64,000 nucleotides of DNA from assembly GCA_947258435.1 (NCBI GenBank), contig CAMYID010000023.1:211119-275118 (forward strand). Direction: 5' to 3'. This stretch comes from an uncultured Alphaproteobacteria bacterium (GTDB lineage: Bacteria; Pseudomonadota; Alphaproteobacteria; UBA11222). Position numbers and translations under genes: made by a program. How positions within the stretch are numbered: the first letter of the stretch is position 1; every line of letters starts with the position of its first letter. Below, one piece after another: positions 54,418 to 61,846 of this stretch. The notes below the pieces were generated by a model. It was not told the origin of the DNA and searched no databases. It saw nothing but the letters and a program-made list of their open reading frames with translations.

Positions 54418-55548
54418 ATGCTTAATCAACTGACGATCGCCTATCAGCAGAATTTTGCGCCTGAATATTTCCTGCTTGTGGTGGGGACTGCTTTTCTGGC
54501 GTCGCTAGCTATCTATTTGACGCGGGATATACATCTTGGCCGCACCGCACGCGGTCATGCAGGCAGCGCGGTTCAGTCCTGCCACGATAACCCAACCCCC
54601 CGGGTGGGCGGGATCGCAGTTATACTGTCCCTGATTCTGGGCATCTTTGTAAGCTATCGCAGTGAATATCAGACAATCGCCATATTGCTGGTTTCCGCAT
54701 TGCCAATTTTCGCAGCCGGGCTGTCGGAAGATCTGAGCTGGCATGTTTCCCCGCGTGGCCGGCTTGCAGCAGCAGCATTATCGGCACTCCTGATGGTTAT
54801 GCTGTCAGGCGTCTGGCTGACCCGCGCCGATGTACCTATCCTCGATGAAATGCTCACCCTGGCTCCTCTAGCGATCATTTTTTCGGTCTTTGCCGTAACC
54901 GGCATGTCCCATGCGCTAAACCTTATCGACGGGGTTAATGGACTGGCGTCTGGCGCTGCGATTATTGCGGCAATTGCATTTGCCCTTATCGGCATTGCGG
55001 TCGGGGATAATTTGGTTGTTGTTCTGGCGTTAACGATTGCCTTTGCAACCTTTGGCTTTTTTCTTGTGAACTTTCCATTCGGCAAAATCTTTCTCGGCGA
55101 CGCCGGAGCCTACACGATTGGCTATCTATTGGGGTGGACGGCCATTCTGCTCGTTGTACGTAATCCGGAAGTTTCGGCCTGGGGCGTATTAATGATGCTG
55201 TTCTGGCCGCTTGCCGATACACTGCATGCAATCGGTCGGCGCTGGACCCAGAAACAATCCGCGGTAGAGGCCGACAGCTATCATATGCATCATGTGATTA
55301 TGCGCGCGCTGGAAACCCATGTGCTCAGGCAGGAAAATCGGGCCGTTTCAAATCCGCTTGCATCGGCTTTGATTTTGGTTTTTCTGCTCGTACCGGCCGC
55401 TCTCGGCGTTTTATATCATGACAGCGTAACGCAAACGGCCCTGGCGTTTGCTCTTCTGCTCATCATCTATTTCGCCATTTACACGGGTGCACGGCGGGTT
55501 GAGACCCCCTTCCATCTCGATAAATTCGGCGGTAAGGGCGCGACCTGA
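54418..55548 (+). CDS. MraY/WecA-like undecaprenyl-phosphate sugar-1-phosphate transferase
   Basis: A 376-residue polytopic protein (about ten helices) of the PNPT family that transfers a sugar-1-phosphate to undecaprenyl phosphate and so starts a glycan. Signatures: TPRVGGIAVIL, NLIDGVNGLASG, KIFLGDAGAY and the HMHH box in DSYHMHHVIM. MraY itself is unlikely because the division genes are absent; a WecA-like role in O-antigen or exopolysaccharide is the better call. The sugar is unknown. No strong ribosome site is visible; GAGGA lies 16 bases upstream. Confidence 0.88.
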   Translation: MLNQLTIAYQQNFAPEYFLLVVGTAFLASLAIYLTRDIHLGRTARGHAGSAVQSCHDNPTPRVGGIAVILSLILGIFVSYRSEYQTIAILLVSALPIFAAGLSEDLSWHVSPRGRLAAAALSALLMVMLSGVWLTRADVPILDEMLTLAPLAIIFSVFAVTGMSHALNLIDGVNGLASGAAIIAAIAFALIGIAVGDNLVVVLALTIAFATFGFFLVNFPFGKIFLGDAGAYTIGYLLGWTAILLVVRNPEVSAWGVLMMLFWPLADTLHAIGRRWTQKQSAVEADSYHMHHVIMRALETHVLRQENRAVSNPLASALILVFLLVPAALGVLYHDSVTQTALAFALLLIIYFAIYTGARRVETPFHLDKFGGKGAT

Positions 55549-55683
55549 AGGGCCACAGCCTTTCGCGCAGCAACATTCACCGCGCTCACCTTTCCTTTCT
55601 TTCCGCCCCCCATTCCACACATCGCAGAATCGCGCCCACAGGCGGCATGAGTGCGATACTCAACGCGTCGGAAAGACTGATCG

Positions 55684-55713
55684 CAAAAAAATGGCCGGAC
55701 AAATGCCCGGCCA
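55684..55713 (-). terminator. terminator of the second flavin monooxygenase
   Basis: On the minus strand TGGCCGG and CCGGCCA pair across an eight-base loop, followed by a run of seven T. It lies about 40 bases after the stop at 55755. Confidence 0.85.
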
Positions 55714-55754
55714 ATTCACAGCATCAGGCCGCATGACAGTGCCCGCCCGCATAA

Positions 55755-57266
55755 TCACTCATATACGAATTCCGCGCCTTCCAGATCGATATTGGGCAAA
55801 TCGTCTTTTTCCGCCCAATAATCCTGGGTGTGCTGCCATTCCGGCTTGTCCCCGCGCTGCGGCATCAGATGCATGCTGCGCATCAGATAGCCGGGATTGA
55901 AGTTTTCCGGGTCAATCCAGGAACTCAGCGGCATGTCCTTATCTTCGGGGCGCAGGGCAACTGTTACTTTCTTGAACCCCTTCTCATCCATATGCTTCAG
56001 CAGACGGGAGATGAAGTCCCCCATCAGATCCACGCGCAATGTCCAGCTGGCGCGGAAATAACCAAATACCCACGCCATATTGGGCACGCCTGTAAACATC
56101 ATGCCACGATAGGTCACGGTATCGGCGAAGTTGACCTTCTTCTCGTCGATCGTGAAGTCGATATCCCCCAGCACACACAGGTCAAAGCCCGTCGCCGTGA
56201 TGACGATATCGGCCTCTAGCTCCTCCCCCGATTTGGTAAGGATGCCCTTTTCGGTAAACCGCTCGATCTCATCGGTCACTACCGACGCCTTGCCTGAGGC
56301 GATACCCTGGAACAGGTCGCCATCGGGAATAAAGGCAACCCGCTGACGCCAGGGCCGGTATTTCGGAGTGAAATGCGTATCGATGTCATAATCTTCACCC
56401 AGGAACATCTTAACCGCGCCAAGCAGCTCGTTACGTACCTTTTCGGGCTCCTCAAAGGAGCGGCGGGTAAACTCGGCCTGCTCCATCAGGATCTGCCGGC
56501 GGGCGATTTCGTGAATCCACTGCTCATCGATTTCCAGCTTGCGCAGTTGATCCGCCAGCGCATTCTCGTTACGCGCGGGGATGAAATAGGTGGGCGAGCG
56601 TTGCAGCACCGTAATATGTTCGCAATCATCCGCCATCGCGGGCACGACTGTCGCCGCGGTCGCCCCCGATCCGATCACGATAACCCGTTTGCCCTTGTAA
56701 TCGAGATCGTCAGGCCAGGTCTGCGGATGGACGATTTCTCCCTTGAAGTCATCCATCCCGTCCCAATCGGGAGTGTACCCCTTCTCATGCCGGTAATAGC
56801 CCTGACACATCCACATAAAGTTGGTGGTGAAGTGAAGCGTCTCACCTGTATCGGTACGTTGCGCCTGCACAGTCCACACCGCATCGTCGCTTGACCAGCT
56901 GGCCGACAGAATTTTATGGCGGTAGCGGATATGCGGACCGATGTCGTTTTCCTCGATCACCTCGCCCATATAGGACAGGATCTCCTCCGCGGTGGCGATC
57001 GGCGCGCCGACCCAGGGCTTGAAGCGGTACCCGAAAGTGTAAAGATCGCTATCGGAGCGAATGCCGGGATAACGATGGGTGTGCCAGGTTCCTCCAAAAC
57101 TGTCGAGCGCATCCAGAATGACAAAACTCTTGCCCTGGCACTGCTGCTGCAGATGATAGGCTGCTCCGATGCCCGAAATCCCCGCCCCGACGATGAGAAC
57201 ATCGAAATGCTCGACTGTCTGGGAAGATGGTGACTGCGGTTTTTCTGCTGTATCGGCTACTGACAT
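55755..57266 (-). CDS. flavin monooxygenase, EtaA-like Baeyer-Villiger type
   Basis: A 503-residue FAD monooxygenase. LIVGAGISGIGAAYHLQ is the FAD loop, DSFGGTWHTHRYPGIRSDSD follows, the fingerprint region reads FKGEIVHPQTWP, and VIVIGSGATAATVVPAMA is the NADPH loop. Compared with the cyclohexanone type at 52.2 kb it belongs to the EtaA-like group. The substrate may be a ketone or thio-compound. The start ATG at 57266 is chosen; a TTG twelve codons earlier is possible. It is convergent to the WecA-like gene and has its own terminator. Confidence 0.9.
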   Translation of the reverse strand: MSVADTAEKPQSPSSQTVEHFDVLIVGAGISGIGAAYHLQQQCQGKSFVILDALDSFGGTWHTHRYPGIRSDSDLYTFGYRFKPWVGAPIATAEEILSYMGEVIEENDIGPHIRYRHKILSASWSSDDAVWTVQAQRTDTGETLHFTTNFMWMCQGYYRHEKGYTPDWDGMDDFKGEIVHPQTWPDDLDYKGKRVIVIGSGATAATVVPAMADDCEHITVLQRSPTYFIPARNENALADQLRKLEIDEQWIHEIARRQILMEQAEFTRRSFEEPEKVRNELLGAVKMFLGEDYDIDTHFTPKYRPWRQRVAFIPDGDLFQGIASGKASVVTDEIERFTEKGILTKSGEELEADIVITATGFDLCVLGDIDFTIDEKKVNFADTVTYRGMMFTGVPNMAWVFGYFRASWTLRVDLMGDFISRLLKHMDEKGFKKVTVALRPEDKDMPLSSWIDPENFNPGYLMRSMHLMPQRGDKPEWQHTQDYWAEKDDLPNIDLEGAEFVYE

Positions 57267-57413
57267 AACGCTTGGAGTCCGTTCTACTCTAGAATTCGAC
57301 AATATGTTTGCTGCCGCCTGACATTAGCGGCGTAAGGCATGAGAATGATTGATCTATATCAATTCGCTGCCTGATGCAAAATGCAACGAATCCGCAATAG
57401 CTCATACAACCGG

Positions 57414-57827
57414 TCACGGCTTGGTCGGAGCGCCGTGATCATCGGGAACAGCGGCGGGTTCCCACAATTCCACCTTGTTCCCTTCAGGGTCGAGAATCCA
57501 TAAAAACCGCCCATTTTCGTGGGATTCTGGGCCTTGCAGAATCGTCACCCCCGCATCCTGCAACTGCGATACCATACCGTCCATATCATCGATACGGTAA
57601 TTCACCATGAACGCAGCATTGCCGGGGGCAAACCAGTCTGTATCGGCTTCCGCAATATGCCAGACCGTTATACCGCCATCAGGGGCGCTGTCCTGCCCCC
57701 AAAACAGAATGGAACCACCAAAATCGGCAAGCTCCATCCCCAGAATTTCCCGATACCATTCAACCAGTTCAGCGCGATCTCCCCGCGCCTTGAAGAACAC
57801 CCCGCCAATACCGGTTACCTTTGCCAT
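57414..57827 (-). CDS. VOC family (glyoxalase-like) protein
   Basis: A 137-residue vicinal-oxygen-chelate protein with two beta-alpha-beta-beta-beta units: VTGIGGVFFKARGDRAELVEWY at the start, FMVNYRIDDMDGMVSQLQDAGV in the middle and FLWILDPEGNKVELWEP at the end, where the last Glu is a metal ligand. The reaction is unknown. GGGGGAG precedes the ATG at 57827. It is upstream of no obvious partner; the secretion operon ends 87 bases further upstream on the same strand. Confidence 0.87.
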   Translation of the reverse strand: MAKVTGIGGVFFKARGDRAELVEWYREILGMELADFGGSILFWGQDSAPDGGITVWHIAEADTDWFAPGNAAFMVNYRIDDMDGMVSQLQDAGVTILQGPESHENGRFLWILDPEGNKVELWEPAAVPDDHGAPTKP

Positions 57828-57913
57828 CTTTTTCTCCCCCATCCGAATACATGCCGCAATGCCCGAACGTGCACCATTTCCCCTGGCAACAACAAGACCC
57901 TGCCCTGCCCGTT

Positions 57914-58897
57914 TCAGCTTTCACGAAAGGCGCGGCGGAAGCTGCGGATCAGTGGTTCGAGGAAATAATCAAGCACAGTGCGGTTGCCGGTGAAAATGAA
58001 CACCTCGACGGGCATGCCCGGTGCGGGATCAACATTCTCCAGCTGGCTGACAAATTCCTGATCCAGCTCGATCCGCGCCAGAAAATAAATCGCGCCTGTT
58101 CGTTCATCGGTAAAACTGTCCGCCGAAATAGTCTGCACCATTCCGGGCACCGGCGGTATATTGCGTAGATTATACGGTGTGAGCTGGATATGGGCGGCAA
58201 GCCCCGCGCGCACGATATCGCGATCCACAGGGTCAACCCGCGCCTCTACGACAAGCCGTTCCTTGCCCGGCACAATATAGAGCAGCGGCTCCCCCGCCTT
58301 GATCACGCCCCCCTGGCTGTGCACCTGCAGTCCCACCACGATACCGCCCACCGGCGCTTTTACCTGCGCCCGGCGAACCACGTCACGCGCCGCCTGCAGC
58401 TGTGCCGCGTAATCGTCAATATCGCCGGTGAGTTCGGCGAGCCGTCGTTGCAGCGCCAGCAGTCGCGGTTTGCGTGCAAGCCCTTTGTCAAGCAGCTCCT
58501 CAACCGAAGCGATTTCCTCCCTGATCAGCGCGATCTGCCGACGCGCGGAGTTGAGCTGACTTTCAAGCCGGAGGATCTGCGACCGCGATGCTGTATCGTC
58601 AAGCAGAATAAGCGGCTGCCCACTGCTGATCCGCTCCCCTTCCTGCACCAGGATATCGCGCACGATGCCGCCCTCAAGATGCTGCACCGTCTTGCGGTTA
58701 CTTTCCACATTGATGATGCCGGGTGCGATGGCGGCACCACCAAGTGGCGCGGTGGCCGCCCAGCCGGCCAGCCCTCCGAAAAATGCGAGCACCGTGAAAA
58801 GTCCGAATAAAGCCGCACCGCGCGCACCGACCGGTGGCAAGCGCTTGCTCTCACCCGAAGGCTCCGACTTTGATTCTGGTTGCGGCTTCTCACTCAT
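57914..58897 (-). CDS. HlyD-family type I secretion adaptor (short)
   Basis: A 327-residue membrane fusion protein. One helix (AALFGLFTVLAFFGGLAGWAA) anchors it; then PGIINVESNRKTVQHLEGGIVRD with the lipoyl half, a coiled-coil hairpin (residues about 108-190, RLESQLNSARRQIALIREEI) and the return strand VKAPVGGIVVGL. It is roughly 100 residues shorter than PrtE-type adaptors (about 420-440), the difference being mainly in the coiled coil. It links the ABC transporter to an outer-membrane channel. It starts 2 bases after the ABC gene stop. Confidence 0.88.
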   Translation of the reverse strand: MSEKPQPESKSEPSGESKRLPPVGARGAALFGLFTVLAFFGGLAGWAATAPLGGAAIAPGIINVESNRKTVQHLEGGIVRDILVQEGERISSGQPLILLDDTASRSQILRLESQLNSARRQIALIREEIASVEELLDKGLARKPRLLALQRRLAELTGDIDDYAAQLQAARDVVRRAQVKAPVGGIVVGLQVHSQGGVIKAGEPLLYIVPGKERLVVEARVDPVDRDIVRAGLAAHIQLTPYNLRNIPPVPGMVQTISADSFTDERTGAIYFLARIELDQEFVSQLENVDPAPGMPVEVFIFTGNRTVLDYFLEPLIRSFRRAFRES

Positions 58898-58899
58898 CG

Positions 58900-60636
58900 T
58901 CAGGCTTCCGAATCCTGCGACACATCGGAACGCGGGGCAGAGAATGCGGATGCCTGCGCGGCAGGCCCGCGCGGCCTGACAAAAGCTGCCAGCACCTCAT
59001 CGCGGGGACCAAACCGTTCAACCACACCATTGCGCAGCACAAGCACCCGATCCGCAAGCCGCAGAATATTGGGCCTGTGCGTAATGATAATGACACTTAC
59101 CCCGGTTTGCTTCAGCTGCGTGACCGCATTCATAAAGGCAGCTTCCCCCTCTGTATCGAGATTGGCGCTTGGCTCATCGAGAACAATCAGCCGCGGATCG
59201 CCAAACAGGGCGCGCGCCAGGGCAATACGCTGCCGCTGCCCGCCCGAAAGGACCGCCCCTGCCTCCCCCACTTCGGTTTCATAGCCCTGCGGCAAGGAAA
59301 GGATCAATTCATGCACCATCGCCCGCTTTGCGGCGGCGATTACCGCTTCGGCATCCGCGTCCTGCATGCGCGCGATATTTTCGCGTACCGTGCCGCTGAA
59401 CAATTCCACATCCTGCGGCAGATATCCCAGATAACGCCCCAGATCGTCCGCGTCCCAATCGGCAACATCCGCGCCGTCGAGCCGCACATGCCCCACCGTC
59501 GGCTTGAGATTTCCCACAATCAACCGCGCAACCGTGGTTTTTCCGGCCGCGGTCGGACCGATAATGCCAAGCACCTGCCCAGGGTCGAGGCTGAATGCAA
59601 TATTACGCAGCAAAGGTTCAGTCGCACCCGGCCAGCCGAACATCAGCTTTTCAACCGTCAGCGCGCCGCGCGGCGCGGGCAATTGCATCGGTTGCGTCCC
59701 GCCCTGCAACAGCTGCGCGCGGACGGACACCCGCCGCCAGGCCTGCCACGCCGCAACGGCGTTCTTCCATGAACTGATTGCCAGATCGATTGGCGCAAGC
59801 GCCCGGCCGACAAGGATCGATGCCGCAATCATCGCACCGGCCGTCAACTCGTTCATCAGCACAAGGTTCGCGCCAACGCCCAGCACTGCCACCTGCAACA
59901 TGAAACGCACAAACTTCGCCAATGCCGCTATTCGGCCGCTGCGCAGGCTTGCAACCTCCTGCATTGCAATCAACTCATGATTGTGGCGCGCCCATCGACC
60001 CAGAATCGCCGGCAGCATCCCCATCGCCTGTATCGCATCGGCATTGCGTGCCGCTGCCGCCGCACCTTCAGTCGCCCTGACATGCATATCGGAAGATTGC
60101 CGCAATGGCGCACGGGTCATGGCTTCATTACCAATTGCAAAAAGCAGCAAAGCCAGCGCCCCGCCAATCGCTATCCAGCCGAGCACAGGGTGCAGCAAAA
60201 AGACAACCGCAATGAAAACCGGCGTCCAGGGCACATCCAGAAAAGCGAACAGCGCATGGCTGGAAAGAAAGATACGGCAGGTGGACAGGTCACGAAGCCC
60301 CTGTACCGACGGTTCGGATGAACGGCGAAGCGCGGAAACGATCGCATCCCCCAGCACCGCACCGCTCATCTGCCGGTCAATCCAGCTACCAAGGCGGATC
60401 ATCATCTGACTGCGCACCGCTTCGAGCAACCCAAGGGTAACAAGCGCAATCATCGCCGCAAGCGTCAGATATAGCAGGGTTTCGACACTGCGGCTCGTCA
60501 GCACCCGGTCATAGACCTGAAGCATATAAAGCGGTGCCGTCAGCATAAGAATATTTATGCCCAGACTGAACAGCGCAACAAACCAGACAACATGCCGGGC
60601 CGCCGACCGGATCGCCGCAAAGTCGATTTGTCGCAT
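58900..60636 (-). CDS. type I secretion ABC transporter (PrtD-like)
   Basis: A 578-residue half-transporter. Six membrane helices (for example HVVWFVALFSLGINILMLTAPLYMLQVYDRV) are followed by a nucleotide-binding domain: Walker A GPTAAGKTT, Q-loop YLPQDVELFSGTVRENIA, signature LSGGQRQRIALARAL, Walker B LIVLDEPSANLD and H-loop ITHR. It belongs to the PrtD/RTX exporter group lacking an N-terminal peptidase domain. ATG at 60636, ten bases after the upstream gene. Its likely cargo is the FG-GAP/RTX protein encoded upstream. Confidence 0.92.
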   Translation of the reverse strand: MRQIDFAAIRSAARHVVWFVALFSLGINILMLTAPLYMLQVYDRVLTSRSVETLLYLTLAAMIALVTLGLLEAVRSQMMIRLGSWIDRQMSGAVLGDAIVSALRRSSEPSVQGLRDLSTCRIFLSSHALFAFLDVPWTPVFIAVVFLLHPVLGWIAIGGALALLLFAIGNEAMTRAPLRQSSDMHVRATEGAAAAARNADAIQAMGMLPAILGRWARHNHELIAMQEVASLRSGRIAALAKFVRFMLQVAVLGVGANLVLMNELTAGAMIAASILVGRALAPIDLAISSWKNAVAAWQAWRRVSVRAQLLQGGTQPMQLPAPRGALTVEKLMFGWPGATEPLLRNIAFSLDPGQVLGIIGPTAAGKTTVARLIVGNLKPTVGHVRLDGADVADWDADDLGRYLGYLPQDVELFSGTVRENIARMQDADAEAVIAAAKRAMVHELILSLPQGYETEVGEAGAVLSGGQRQRIALARALFGDPRLIVLDEPSANLDTEGEAAFMNAVTQLKQTGVSVIIITHRPNILRLADRVLVLRNGVVERFGPRDEVLAAFVRPRGPAAQASAFSAPRSDVSQDSEA

Positions 60637-60646
60637 CTCCAGCCGC

Positions 60647-61699
60647 CTAACCTGCGTTGGATTCCGGCGCAACGCTCAGCACACGGCGCACCTCATCGGT
60701 CTTGAGGCCCAGTGCGGACGGGCGCCGTGCGCCGGGCAAGGTCACAACGTCATATAGCTCCTGCACAATACCGCTGATCCGCAGCCAATGCACAAGATCG
60801 CCTGTACGCGTATCGATGACCACAAGACCACAGCGCGGTTCCGCGTCGGATCTGGCAAGGTTATCGTCAAGTGCCAGGCCCGAAAATGTCTTGTGCCGCG
60901 GCAGGGAAAGACCAGCCACCGCATAATCGCCGATAAAACTCAATCCGCGCAGATAGCCGGGGCAGAAAGTCACCGGATTAAACACCCCCGCTTCCGGATC
61001 GACGGTGCCAAGATGGCCGGTGCCCGAATTGCAAACCCATAACCTGCCGTTATGGATGCGTGGGGAATGCGGCATCGACAGACCATCGACAAGGATTTCA
61101 TCATGCGCGACATCGATGAGCACACCACCATCGGCACGCCGGTCGCGCCAGCCATCGGCAACATCGGAACCGCTGATGGCAGTGGCATATCTTGGCTTGC
61201 CATCCTGCATCGCAAGTCCGTTCAGATGACACCGGTCTTCAGCCGCCAGTCTGGAAATGAAAGGCGGGCGCCATAAGGGACGAAAGCTGTAATCTTCGTC
61301 CACCGTCGCCAGACAGCAAAACAGCGTATTGGCAAAAACCACCTGACCATCGCCATCCACCGCGATATCGTGAATATCGATATCACCTGTGGTCCAGGCG
61401 ATGCGGGGGACATATAGCCGGTCATAGCCACCGGTCTGTTGACCTGGCTCCAGCACATTTCTGAATTTCCACAGCTGATACAGCGTGCCCATCCACAATG
61501 TATCGCCTTGCGCGTGAAGCCCCATGCAGCGATTGAATGTTCGCTCAAAGACCGACAGCCGCCCGTCAGCTCCCGCGCCGACAAAGATCAGCTTTCCCGC
61601 CTGGTAGGTGGTGAAAGCAAGGCTTGCATTCTGCTCGGCGAGCCAGGCGGAAAATTGCCGTGAAGCGGTCAGCTCGAACCTGGGTGCAGACTGCGTCAT
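60647..61699 (-). CDS. TIGR03032-like propeller protein of the secretion locus
   Basis: About 350 residues with the pattern of the TIGR03032/DUF4915 group: FELTASRQFSAWLAEQNASLAFTTYQAGKLIFVG at the start (split motifs), DTLWMGTLYQLWKF, HDIAVDGDGQVVFANTLF, LCHLNGLAM and LWVCNSGTGHLGTV as propeller-blade repeats. The biochemical role is unknown. It is between the cargo gene and the ABC transporter gene, so it may assist cargo folding, modification or recognition. The start is uncertain: ATG at 61699 gives the family N-terminus, while GTG at 61777 or TTG at 61840 would add 26 or 47 residues. Confidence 0.72.
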   Translation of the reverse strand: MTQSAPRFELTASRQFSAWLAEQNASLAFTTYQAGKLIFVGAGADGRLSVFERTFNRCMGLHAQGDTLWMGTLYQLWKFRNVLEPGQQTGGYDRLYVPRIAWTTGDIDIHDIAVDGDGQVVFANTLFCCLATVDEDYSFRPLWRPPFISRLAAEDRCHLNGLAMQDGKPRYATAISGSDVADGWRDRRADGGVLIDVAHDEILVDGLSMPHSPRIHNGRLWVCNSGTGHLGTVDPEAGVFNPVTFCPGYLRGLSFIGDYAVAGLSLPRHKTFSGLALDDNLARSDAEPRCGLVVIDTRTGDLVHWLRISGIVQELYDVVTLPGARRPSALGLKTDEVRRVLSVAPESNAG

Positions 61700-61846
61700 G
61701 CCGGTAGCCAAACCGGCCCGCTGCGCCGAAGCAGCTGAAATACCGCCAATATGCGCTTGTGTGCCATCCGCCGCCACATCCTTTCTGCCATTTTCAGCAT
61801 ATGTAGCAGCCGTTATGCCTGTTGCACAACTTGCCGGCAAACGCCT

